A DNA stretch of 64,000 nt from the NCBI GenBank assembly GCA_029339195.1, contig JAPTJF010000009.1:284886-348885 (forward strand), given 5' to 3'. This DNA is from Micractinium sp. NFX-FRZ (Eukaryota; Chlorophyta; Trebouxiophyceae; Chlorellales; Chlorellaceae). The notes under the pieces are model-generated. The model made no database searches. It was given only the letters and a program-made list of their open reading frames with translations, and was not told where the DNA came from. The translations under genes and the position numbers were made by a program. Positions 13,121 through 24,519 of this stretch are shown here, piece by piece (the first letter of the stretch is position 1; every line of letters begins with the position of its first letter).

Positions 13121-13589
13121 GTGAGTCTGTGACCCTACTCGGCCCCCGGCCACCTCGGGCGTCGTACTTCGTGGAGACGAGAGCTGCCACCCTTCTAACT
13201 TGGCCGCGCGCCCAGTTTCCTACACCATCCTTCCTCACTCCCCTTCCTCCTGCGGTTGGGTGCCGCAACTCCCTTCTCCCCTCTTCACACCGCACTGCAG
13301 TGAGCTGCAGCGCCCCGAGTGTGGAACACCCCTCCCCCGCTCAGGTGCATGGCCAGCCAGGGGGGCGCCGCTCCCCCTCGCAGACCCTCTGTGGGGTTGC
13401 AGCAGCTGGGAGGGCAGCGCCGCAGCAGCTCGTGGGAGAACGACAGCGGACGTTCCCTCATCCCAAATACGAAGGGCCTCATCGCCGGGCCGCCGGCCGG
13501 GACGCGGGGCCCTCCGCGCACCTAGACGCGTGTGCCTGACTGTGTGTGTGCGCCTCGTGCCGGCCTGCGCTGCCGCCACCTCCCTGCAG
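13121..13589 (+). promoter_or_regulatory. Probable 5'-leader intron of paralog B
   Basis: A consensus donor (GAAGCAG then GTGAGT at 13121) and a consensus acceptor (CCCTGCAG ending at 13589) bracket 469 nt. Translation starts only 13 nt after the acceptor, at 13603. The four other large secreted-protein genes of this window also have an acceptor-like CAG 6-26 nt before their ATG, so a leader intron may be common to them. Inferred from splice signals only; no transcript evidence. Confidence 0.45.
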
Positions 13590-13602
13590 GTCCCCCGGCA
13601 CC

Positions 13603-16600
13603 ATGGGTCGCGCCGCCGCCTTGGCGGTCTGCCTGCTGGCGCTGGCCGCAGGCGTCTCGGCGCAGTGTACTACTGACAGTGAGTCAGCTGGAGCGGGATT
13701 GCAGCTCGCAGCTCACATGGCTCAGATGGCGCAGCCGGGGGCGGCTGCGCAGTTGGGGGTGTGGTGGAGCGCTCGTGCCTGTTGGTCGTGCAGCGCGGGC
13801 CCACCTGCGGCTGGAGCGCCCGCCGCGGCATCTGCGGCGCCCGGCTGCCGAGCTTGGGTGCAGCACCCCCCCCGCCGCAAACAAAAGGCGCCCAACCCTG
13901 CGCTGCCTTCCGCCGCTCCCACCCTCCTGCCTGCAGCCTCCATGAAGCTCGACTTCTTGTATGTCCAGGGCACCTTCGATGGTGTCGGTACTCCGGCCAT
14001 TACCGACACCTCTATCATCGCCAAGTGCCTGGCCAGCATGCGCATCAACGTCCGCGGCTCCAGTGGCACCTGCCTGGTAAGGACCTCCCCCTGGTGCCTG
14101 CCCGGTGCCTGCACACACACTCTTGCCTGCCAGCAGGCGCGGGCCGAGCAGTCTCAGCACAGACTCTCTGGCGTGGCATCAACGGTGCCACGAGCAGCAT
14201 GACGTGGGCGTGCGTGCTGACTGCTCAGGAACCCCAGCGCAACCCCCATCCCAGCCTCGTCCAGACCTCACCCTACCCTCCGTGCCACCCTCCATGCCCT
14301 GCCCTGCCCACTGCAGGTCTCCGTCACCCCCCTCCAGTCTGCCGGCGGCTACATCCCCGGCATGTGGTCGGGCCGCACACCGGCTGAGACCTACCCCGTG
14401 TACACCGAGTGCCCCATCACCGAGGGCGTCAACTTCACGGTGGCTGGCCCCGCTCCCGGCACCGTCCTGACTGCGATTGAGGATGCCATCGGCGCGTTCC
14501 CCTATGGCGCTGAACCCGGTGCTACCCCCGTGCCTCACCTGCCCATCGACGTCACAATTGACATCCCCGAGGACGAGGGCATTGTCAAGCTGACTGTCAC
14601 CACCGCGGCTGGCTCTGATGTCATGATTTACGCCATCACCCAGGTGTGTGCTTGGGAGGCCGGGGACGCTGGACGCGCTGCAGCTTGCGTCGCTGCACAC
14701 CCATGCCGTGCCCACTCTTCCTGCTGCCGGCCCCACCTTTTTTGCTGAGGATTAAGGCTTGCAGCAGTGTGCGTGTTGCTTTGCACTGCGTCTCGCCCCC
14801 TGCCAGTGCCACACGCTCGCCTCACCCCGCGCGCCCCCCGCCCCCTCCACACAGGTGGACATCCCTTTGGATACCCTGGAGGACCAGGGACCCACCGAGG
14901 TTGAGGTCTTCCCCCGCCCGCCCCTGGCCGTCACCCACACCGTGTTCACCGACAACCAGTGGGGCCTGGTCGCCTACGAGACGGAGTGGATTCACAAGGC
15001 TTGCGCTTACGACGGCGCCCCGGTCGACCCCGACGGCATCACCCAGAGCAGCGCCTTTATGGTTGCCTATGGCATCGTGCTGGGCGAGGAGCCCAACCAG
15101 TACAAAGTCTGCGCGCTGTGCCCTGCCGGTGAGCAGGCTGGGCGGTGGGCTGGCTGGCCGTGCTGTGTGTGCTGCCGTGCTGTGTGTGCTGCCGTGCTGC
15201 TGCGCCTGTGCCTCTGGCAATCCTCCCCACTGCCGCCCCCAGCCCACCGCTCCTCCCTCCCTCCCACCCCCCACGCTCTCCCGCAGGCACTGAGGGCCAG
15301 GGCTTTGGCTGCACCACCTGCCCCGCTGGCACCGCCTCTGTTACCGGTGGCACCTGCGAGCCCTGCCCTGCGGGCACCTTCTCCACCGCCGGATCCTCCA
15401 CCTGCCAGCCCTGCCCCACCGGCACCCACGCCCCGACCACCGGCACCGCCGAGTGCCTCGAGTGGTGAGCGGCACGCCCTGCGTTGCTGATGTTGCTGCT
15501 GCTCCGGAGGGACTGCCTGGGGGAACAGCCACCTCTGACTCCGTGCCTGCCTGCGCGCCCGCCTGCCTGCCTGCCTGCGCTCCCGTCCAAGCTGGTTTTT
15601 GCTGCCCCTGGATGCCCACCCCCCTGCCCGCCTGCCTGTGCACCCGCCCACGCTGCCTCTCGCTGCCTCTGCCTGCCCACCCACCTGCAGCGCCGAGGAC
15701 ACCTATGCCTGGATCCCCGGCAGCCAGTGGTGCTCTCGCTGCGTCAATGGCGTGCCCACGGCCTGCATTGACAAGACCGCCTGCCCCGACCCCGTCTCTG
15801 CTGGACAGCAGCTGTCGTCCCCTGGTGAGCTGCCGCTGCAGTGCCTGCGTGGCCGCTGGGGCCACGCCTCGCTGCGCTGCTGGCACCTGGCCTGCACCCC
15901 CCTTCCACGTCATCTCTCGCTTGCTGCAGCCCATCCCTGCCGCCTCCCCACTCGCTGACACTGCGGCACGCATTCCCCACCCCCTCCTGCCGCAGGCACC
16001 ATGATAATCAAGCCCGCCCAGATGGTGGCTGGTGACTGCCAGCTGGATGGCACCACTGTCTCTGGTCTGGGCGCTGGGAACGAGGCCCCGGAGTGGGAGC
16101 TGGCTGCTTATACCAAGTGCCTGTCCTGGAGCTCTGGCGCCGGCACCACCACTGGCACCCGTGGCCCGGCCGCTGCCACCCTGCAGTTTGCGATGACTGT
16201 CGCCGGGGTGAGTCCTTCTTTCCGCCTTGCGTGGGCTCTTTGCCCCCTTGCCTCCCTGCCTCCTCGCCTCCTTGCCAGGGCCACCGGCTTGCACGGTCTA
16301 GCTTGGAAGCAGCACACACGGCAGTGCTGCATGAAGAACACGGCCTGGTTGACCAGGTGTCTAGTGCCCTCCCACCCACCCTTGAGTGCAGGACTGCTCC
16401 ATCAGCATCGCCCCCATCTCTGATGAGACCTGCGCCGACCCCACCGACGACCAGGTGGTCCCCAACACCCCCCGCTACGGCCAGATGATCCTGCGCGGCT
16501 ACTACACCGTGCCCAATGTGAACCCCTCGCCCGTGGCCTCCGACTTCGTCATCAAGTCCCTCTTCGACACCTCCACCGACCCCCTGACTGGCAACAACGG

Positions 16601-19600
16601 CACCACCAAGTCGCTCATGTTCTACATGACCCCCGACGCCCCCGGCGTCACCCCCGCAATCAACATGTACTTCTTTGCCGCCACCACCGACCCCAAGCTC
16701 ACCGGCGCCACCGACTTTGAGGACTACCTGTCCCTTGATCCCACACAGAACGTCGCGGCCGGCAAGGTGAGCCCAGGCCCCGCCTCTTGCCTTGCCCCGT
16801 GTGCCATGTTTGCAGCGCCCACGCCCCGCCTCTTGCCTTGCCCCGTGTGCCAGATTTGCAGCGCCTCCCCCAGCGCCTGATCCTCGTGGGCTGCCAGCAT
16901 GCCCTCACCTCCCCTGGCCCCTCGCTCCTGCTTTGCTCCCCTGCCCTGCAGTACTGCTTCGGCACCGCCGACGTCTTGGGCGGCACCACGATGGGCGCCG
17001 ACCCCACCGTCGCCACCGAGTGCCCCCCCGGCTCCTACTATGATGCCAACGAGAAGTGCCCCCTCTGGTGAGCCAGCCCCCCAGCTGCATTTGCCCCGGC
17101 ACAGCCCTGCCGGCCAGCCCTGGGGAGTGCTTGCCTGGGGAGTGCTTGCCTGCCATCATCGGCAAGGAGCCCTACACGCTTAGCACAGCTGTTTTGACTG
17201 CCTTGCCGCCCCCTCTCCATGCCCTGCAGCCCCGTGGGCCACTACTGCCCAGGTGGCCTCCCCACCGCCGCCGACAAGATCCCCTGCGAGCCCAGTGAGT
17301 AATGCCAGCCTGGCCAGCCCTTGCTTGTGTGCCTTGTGCCTTGCATACGTCTGTCGTGCATCTTGCATCATGCCCGCCGCGCACCCCCTGCCCGTGCTTC
17401 TCTGCCCCTCACACATCTTGCCACCTCACTCTGCTCCCTGCCCACCCTCCCCCTGCCCGCCTCCTGCCTCCCCCCGCAGACGAGTACAACAACTTCCTGG
17501 GCCTGGGTGCAGCCGCGGCTGTGGGCGAGACTGCCTGCGAGGTGTGCGACCTGGCCGACCAGTGGACCTCTTATGCCGGCGCCGCCTCTTGCGCCGTGCA
17601 GAAGGTGGACCTTGAGTGCATCATCACCGTCGGTGAGTGCGCCCGGCAGCGGCTTTGGGGGGACATAATGGTTGGGGGAGCACGGCGCATGGCAAGGCCT
17701 GCAAGCCTTGGAAGCTGCGAGGCACTCTCCCCTGTGCCCGGCCTGGAAGCCCCTTCCCACGCCCTCACATAGGCCTGACCCTCTCTTCCCTCCCACCCCC
17801 CTCACTTTTGACGCCATGCCCCTCCCTCTCCCCTCCGTCTGACCCTTGCAGACCCCGCCTTTGGCTGGCAGTATGACGTTGCTGGCCAGGAGTGCATCAA
17901 GTGCCCTCCCGGCACCTACCGCGATGTGGGCGACACCTCCACCTTTGAGTGCAAGCCCTGGTGAGCAGGGCGCAGCTCTCACTTGCTGCTGAGAATGCGG
18001 GTGAAGGCATTGCCTTGACCTGGGTCCCTAGTGAACAGCTGGCGGCTTGGTGGCACCTGCTGCGGCATTGCTGCAGTCCACCCCCGCGACAGTCCTTGCA
18101 TATTTCACCCTCCCCCGTAGCTCACTGTACACCCCCCGTGCCCCTTCCCCTCCCCTCCCTCCCTCGCCCCCTGCTCCGCAGCGCCCCCGGCTCATACTCT
18201 GCTGAGGGCGCCCTCACCTGCCCCCTGTGCCCCAAGGGCCAGTACAGCCCAGTGGAGGGCCTGCCCGACCAGAGCAGCATCACCGGCCTCAACTGCGTGG
18301 CGTGCGCCGACGGCAGCGTGGCGCTGTCTGGCCTTCAGGAGGCTGCCCTGGTCAAGGAGGCGGACATCATCGAGGGCGCCACCTTCTGCGATGCCTGGTG
18401 AGCGGCTGGGGGAGGGGCTAAACTTGTCTTCTGCCGGCTGCTGCTGCTGCTGCCGCTGAGGCGCCGGAACAGCCTCTGCCCTGCCCGGCCGTGTCTTCTG
18501 CATGCTTGACCCGATGGGATGCCAGCGCTTGGCATTGCACTGCGCCTCCCTCGCGTATGACAGAGAGTGTCTTCACCATCCCCTTCCTCCTGCCCCTGCC
18601 CCTCCCGCCCCTGCAGCATTGCCGGCACCTACAAGCCTGCTGACGAGCCCTCCAACAACCGCTACTACGGCTGCGAGGAGTGCCCCGCCGACACCTACCG
18701 CTCCGGCGACGCCACCCCCGAGAACAACGTGTGCCGCCCCATCCCCGCCGGCTACAAGGTCAAGCCCGCCGACCTTGCCAACGACATTCTGCCGCGCGCC
18801 GAGATTGACCTGTGCCCCAAGGGCCAGGTGTCGTTCTACCGGCCCCCCGCCAGCCTCCAGGACATCATCGGCAGCCGCGTGCCCGAGCTTGCCGAGGAGA
18901 AGTGCATGCCCTGCGAGGACATTGACGCTGCTCTGAACCTGGTCGCCCCCAACCTCAAGTGGGCCAACACCTACGCCCCCCGCAAGGGCATGACCCAGTG
19001 CGTTGCCTGCCCCGCCGGCACCGTGCCCCTGACCACGGAGGACCCCAACGACGCCACCATCAGGTACACCGACGCCTGCACACCCTGCAAGAACGGCGAG
19101 TACCGCGATGGCTACACCATCGCCAGCACCTGCACTGAGTGCCCCATTGGCTACGAGGTCGGCCCCTCCACAAAGTCCGACTGCACCATGTGGTGAGTGC
19201 CTGCCTGCCTGCCTGCGTGTCTGCCTGGTTGGCAAAAGTTCATTGCAACCATGGCAGTGCCTGCCTGCGCGCTTTGAGTGGTTTCATCTGTGTGGGCCTG
19301 CCTGGCACTGCCAGCCTGCCTCTGGGCATCTCTGCGCTGCCCCGGCAGCCTGGGCCTGCAGCCTCCTGCACCACAAGGCCAAAGTGACTTTTGGCCACCC
19401 TCTGCTCGCTCACAACATCGTTCTCTCCCCTCCTCCTCCTCCCTGGGCCCACGCTTGCAGCCGCCCTGGCTTCTACTCCAACGACGCCACCGCTGAGAAG
19501 GCTGACCTTGCTGTCGACCGCACCACTGCTGCCAACAACTGCCAGCCCTGCCCTAAGAACTACTACCGCCCCACCTTTGGCGCCACCTCGTGCCTGCCCT

Positions 19601-20798
19601 GCCCCCGCGGCACCAACACCGCCAACACCGGCAACGTGGAGTGCTCGGCCTGCCCCATCGGCTACTACAACAACGGCTTTGGCCAGGAGTGCAGCCCCGC
19701 TCCCCTGGGCAACTTTGTGAACACCACCGGTGCCTTTGTGTCCACCCCCTGCCCCAAGGGCTCCTGGAACAACGAGCAGGCGCAGGACAACTGCAACCCC
19801 TGCGCCCCCGGCAAGTACGCCAACACCCTGGGCTCCAAGGAGTGCAAGACCTGCCCCGCTGGCACCTACTCCGCCGGCCAGGCCTCCAACTGCCTGGACT
19901 GCCGCGCCGGCTACGCCGCGCCCGCCGGCGCCGCCGCCTGCAGCCCCTGGTGAGTTTGCCTGCCGGGTGCTGTGCTGGACGTGTGGGGAAGAGGGGTGGC
20001 ATGCTTGCTGGTGCAGGCTGCAGGCGCCCTCGAAACCTGGCTGCTGCGGGGCTATCGGTGCAACACTGCAGCCTGCTGTGTGCACGGCCCACCCCGCCCG
20101 GCGCGACGCCTCACCGCTCCACGCCCCCACCCTTCCCCTGCTGCAGCAAGCCCGGCACCTATGCCCCCGACCCCAAGGCCGCCCAGTGCAAGCTGTGCCC
20201 CAAGGGCTTCCAGTGCCCCACCAACGCCATGAGCAAGCAGGGCCCCTGCCCGCGCGGCACCTTCAGCAACAAGGAGGGCAACCGGCTGTGCACCCCCTGG
20301 TAAGCCCCTCGGCGTTGGTTTGCAGGGCGAGGCTGGAGGGTGCCTGCTACCCTGGTTGGCCTCCAGCCGGCAGTCTCGCCTTGGCTTGGCCCGGTCGCCC
20401 CCCTGCCGCCACCAAGCACCACTTGCACTCCCTCACCCTGCTTGGATGCACCCTGCTCCTCCTCCCCCCTGCAGCCCGGTGAACACCTTCTCTCTGGGTG
20501 GCGGCACCGCTGCCAGCCCCTCCGCTGTCATGGCGTGCAGCAAGTGCCTGCCCGGCACCAACACCCGCGGGCTCACTGGCCAGTCCAAGTGCCAAGTCAT
20601 CAGGTGCGCGCATGCCTGGGCTGGGGTGCCAGCAGCCTGCAGTCGCTTGGTAGCACGTTGCGGGTTGTGTGGCCAGTTGCTCGTTCCAGGAGCGAGGACA
20701 GGGGGTACGCAGTGCCTGTCCTTGTATTGAAGCCACCTCCTTGCTGCCCCCCTGCTTCCTCGTGCAGGCCCCAGGTCCGGCGTCTGCGGTCCTTCTAA
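13603..20798 (+). CDS. Secreted Cys-rich repeat protein, paralog B (1250 aa)
   Basis: Eighteen exons: 13603-13678, 13937-14076, 14317-14643, 14855-15128, 15287-15464, 15691-15824, 15996-16207, 16392-16766, 16952-17067, 17230-17294, 17480-17632, 17852-17960, 18182-18397, 18617-19192, 19461-19949, 20147-20299, 20475-20603, 20768-20798. All junctions keep frame; total 3753 nt. Residues 1-22 form a signal peptide (MGRAAALAVCLLALAAG). Residues 23-265 are an unrecognised N-terminal region shared with A, C and D. A Cys-rich segment (265-376), a second conserved region beginning DCSISI (about 448-600) and a long Cys-rich array (590-1240) of CPxGTY and CPKG motifs follow. The array resembles GCC2/GCC3 ephrin-receptor-like repeats. 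The C-terminus RPQVRRLRSF is basic and there is no membrane anchor. It has fewer introns than C or D (exons 14 and 15 each cover several exons of those genes). Its codon use is the most biased of the family (almost only TGC, GCC, GGC, AAG), suggesting high expression. Confidence 0.9.
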
Positions 20799-23700
20799 GC
20801 GTGCCGTGCGCGCGGTGCAGCAGTGCTACGCCCCGGCAGCAGCTCCGCCGGCGATGCCTACCCTACCCGGCTCTTTTGAATTTGCTTCCTCTCCCCTGTT
20901 TCCGCACACCTCCTCCGCCCGCCCCCTTTACGCTTTGGGTTCGAACATAATGCGCCCTGGCTGCCTTGCCTGCCCAGCGGCGGGGCTCCACTGTACCACC
21001 CCCAGGCCAGGGGCGCAGCTGCCTGCCGTGGCCGTGCCCCGGATTGGATTTCGTTGCCCCACCGCAAACCCTCCGGCCCCCGCCCCCGCCATTTCTCTCC
21101 CCAGCAAGTCTACCCCTCTGCCATCCGCTCCTGACGGCCCCGCCGCTCGGCCGCAGGGGACGCCATGCGTGGCTGCCCTGTTTCTAACCGCATGCATCCC
21201 CGCCGCCGAGCTGCGGAGCCCCCTCGGGGCTGCTTGCCCTGCCCAGCCACCGGCCAGAAGCCATCCTGGGACGGGCAGCTCTGTTTCGCTAGCAAATCTA
21301 TTTTTCTTCCTGCCCTGGTACTTCGAGTAACCTTCCTGTTTCTGCCATTGGCAGGGCATGGGAGGTGCTGGGTGCGGCCCCGGGGCACACTCTATTTAAC
21401 TGCTCGCGCTCGTCCCTTTGTAAGCCCTGAGAACACAACCGTCGCAACACAGGCAAAGCAGGCAGTATTTTGACAGCAAAAGGACTGCAGTTTGCATGCA
21501 GTAGCCCCTGCCGAGCAGAGGGTTGGTGGCTGAGGACAAGTTGATGCAAGCGATCCCGCCCTGGGAGCAGCAGGCGTGGAAAGATCCGAGGGGGGGCCTG
21601 GAGACGGCGCCAGGTTAACGGTACGAAGGAACGGCTCTGCTGTATGCCTTCGTCCTCCATCCAACCCAGGCTCTTCTGGTGCGGCTTAGGAATAGCGCAG
21701 CCAACCTGTGGGCTCGGGGCGCACGGCCGCTAGAGCCAAGGAGTACGACACGCACGGGCAGGCGGCACCCGGTTTGAAGTCGGTAGCCCCTCAACCAGCG
21801 CTGTTCATGGCGGAGTACAACGCCAGAGGGTCTCGCGGTGGGTTCGGAGCTGTCCGTTGAGCACGGGACTATACGGGTCCTTTCCCGTGCCCCTGCCGTG
21901 CCCCTGGGGCCCTGAGCTCCAGCTGGACTCCAGTGCAAGGCATTTTGGGTTTGAACACCGCTCCCCTGCGCACTCTAGCTGTATGCTGGATTTACAGTGC
22001 CGTGCAGGGCGCTGACCAGCGCTGCTGGTCAATCAACTACGCCTTACAGTACGCCGCCGCCAGGGTACCGCGCCTGCTCCCCTTCTGCTCCACATGCCTG
22101 GTGCCGCGCGGGTCAGACGCATGCGACCAGCGGTGCTCATTGTGCATGGCATCTGACTTGACTTCCTGCAGTCCCACCCTGCTTGCCCTGCTGCCTGATA
22201 TTGTACAGCAGGTGCATGCAGATCTCTCTGGCCCTACCTCCTGCCCCACATCCAGGGCACCTTCAGACGCCCGCCGCTGCTGCCGGGGAAGAGGCACTGC
22301 CTGGCACTGACTGGCAGTCACCGACAGTGGGTGGCAATGTCACGGTGCCATCGGCCCAATGCAGGCCGCCATGTTTGATCCATCATTGTGGTGCTTCATA
22401 ATCCGCATGATACTGGTACCAGCAAGCCCCCGGGCACCGTTGGCGCATGCACTTCTGCATTTGCCGTGTTTGGTGTGTTCCAATCCCCATCCCGCCAAGG
22501 GGCCCCTCTGCAATCAGAATGGTACCTCGGTGCCACGACAGTGCCGCACCGCTTGGGGTGACTGGCGAGCAGCGAGGGAGCGTGAGCTCAGGCGTGGAGT
22601 AGCTGACATGCTGATTGGCAGCTGTCCGGCACCGCCGTTGCATGACTGTGGGGCACTGCTGCATGAGCTGGCAGCTGATCAACGTAGGCGTTGGTTGGTT
22701 GGCCGACCGGATGGGTGCTTGCAACGCCACCCAAGACTCTTTCCTTTCGGAAAGGAACAGTGCCCCTCCAACTTCCGGAAGTCAAGGTTCACAATTGGCC
22801 AGGACCGCACCTTGCTGGTGCTCTCTGGCACACGGGGAGGAGGGGTGGAGATTTCAGCAGCCTGTCCAGCCAGCCTGACCCGGCAGGAGGCCTGCTGCAC
22901 CTATGCTGCCCGCGCCCATGCTTGCACAGCCCCCTTGTGACCCACTTCCTGGCCAGGATCCTACTGTGCCCTGAGTGCCCTTGGGCTGCTCATGTTGGGC
23001 GGGGAGGCAGCAGGCGGGGCACGGCAGCGGCAGCGGCAGCAACTGCAGTATGAAGCAAGGCCGGAGGCAGGGCAGCAGAAGGTGTGCAGCAGCTAGGGGG
23101 AGGCACACAACTGCACGCCAGCTGCCACCACACGTGCCCTCCCGTGTGTGCCGCCCCGCCGAAAGTTCACCCCCTCGTTCTAAAGCTGCTAGCAATCCTC
23201 ATCGCCATCAGTGCCATCACCGTGCTCCGCACCAGCAGCCACCAGCAGCAGTGGGCGAGGCAGCAGCAACAGCTACGCGGGCAGGGTCGCAGCGTCCAGC
23301 AGCGTTTCGGTGGGAGCAGGGGGCATGCGAGCGGGTTGGGAGCCCCGGGGGCGGGCATACAGCAGGGAGAGGAGAAGGCTGTGCAGCGGGCCCCGCCCAG
23401 CATGCACAGATAAGCACACTGGTAGGGGTGGCTGCGCAGGCGAGATGCGGAGAGGTGCAGGACAGGCAGAGGCAGGCCGGCAGGCAGGGTCAATGCAGGC
23501 CAGCCTCATGTGCCGTGGAGGAGGGCAGCGGCAGCCCACAGCCGCCGGGATAGTGCCTTGGCCGGCAAGTGCCGGATGGCTGGGGGTGGCAGACTATTTG
23601 GCTGCGTTCTGGCTAGGTGGCTCGCCAGAGACCAGTACCACGCAGCAAGGCACAGCTTGAGGCAGCGGCATGCACTGTGGGCAGCGCCGCCCCTCAACGG

Positions 23701-24519
23701 GCACATGCAGTCACTGGGTAGCGCCACAAACGGGCCGGGGGAGCGGCCTGCCCGGCCCCGCCCACCTGCTGGCGCCAGCACCATCCAACCTGTGCCGATC
23801 AGCAGCGCCCCTGGACTGCAAGCAGAAGGGGCCTGTCCCCACCCCCTCAACCCCCGCTCTTGATCCTTCCTGCTGAGTGTTGTACCATAAACAGACTCTA
23901 GGCGGGCAGCCTCTCATGTGACACCCAAGTCGGAGTGGAGTTGGCTCCAACGGCTGCTGGAAGGGAAACTGTGGGGGTAGCGGCAGATGAGTCTCTGAGG
24001 TGATTCCTTGTTCGTGTGTTCGTGTGCAAGGATGGGTCTTGTGTGCCTGCGGCAGGCCCTTCACTGGAGGCGCCAGGCAGGACGGCTGGTACAAACTGGC
24101 CCCATTCTTAAAGATCGGTGGTGCGGCCCCTGCTAGCATCACTGATAATCACCAGATCCGGGTGTTTTCAAAGAGCGTGCCACGCAAGCACAGTACAGCG
24201 CCAAGGGCACACCCGGTGCATGTGCCATGACCCCTGCCAGTCGAACCCGGCGCTCGGTTTTGCAGACTCGTCGTGTCAAAACAAACCAAAGCGCTGCACT
24301 TCGTACCCGGTGGACGCTGTGTTCAGGCCCTGCCACCGCCCTCCGGCTCCGGTTCTGTCACATGCACTGCACGGAGGCGGCAGGGCCGTCCGACATTCCA
24401 CGAGGAGGTCCCCATTTCCTTGCATCTCTCGGTTCACCTGCACGGAGACGCGGTAGCTGGTTCAGAAGCGACTCCCAAGCCCACCCAAGCAAGCAGACGC
24501 CAGCCACGGGAGGGTACAC
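20799..24519. other. Intergenic: 3' region of B and upstream region of the SBP gene
   Basis: A TGTAA motif at 21419-21423 is the first such site after the B stop and could end its transcript. The rest has no ORF with a recognisable domain. One plus-strand frame around 23165-23240 reads a short hydrophobic stretch (VLKLLAILIAISAITVL) followed by a Gln-rich segment. It has no ATG and no convincing partner exon, so it is not called as a gene. Confidence 0.55.
21419..21423 (+). terminator. Possible poly(A) signal TGTAA of paralog B
   Basis: First TGTAA on the plus strand after the B stop codon, 620 nt downstream. TGTAA is the usual green-algal poly(A) signal. Position only; cleavage site not visible. 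Confidence 0.4.

Larger units (their letters stand above)
5098..13602. other. 8.5-kb spacer between divergent paralogs A and B; no supported gene
   Basis: This stretch has many open frames on both strands, but none shows a recognisable domain, a coherent splice chain or green-algal codon bias, and most are GC-rich chance ORFs. It contains a 33-bp minisatellite (7021-7318), a GCC/GCT-rich low-complexity patch (about 7917-7976), a perfect 15-bp inverted repeat (8624-8655) and a 16-bp tandem duplication (10792-10823). The ends should hold the promoters and 5' leaders of A and B. A strong donor-type site (AG then GTGAGT, 13121) probably starts a leader intron of B. A small, fast-evolving or non-coding gene cannot be excluded. 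Confidence 0.6.

Noticed and set aside
12532..13539. 335-codon plus-strand ORF upstream of paralog B
   Set aside because: No domain, no coherent composition, overlaps opposite-strand ORFs of similar quality, and crosses the probable leader-intron donor at 13121.
20936..20950. GGGTTCGAAC resembling a tRNA T-arm
   Set aside because: Surrounding sequence does not pair into acceptor, D and anticodon arms, and it lies in the 3' region of B.
23084..23413. Possible small membrane protein (hydrophobic VLKLLAILIAISAITVL then Gln-rich)
   Set aside because: The frame lacks an ATG and no first exon with a fitting donor was found; kept as a weak possibility only.
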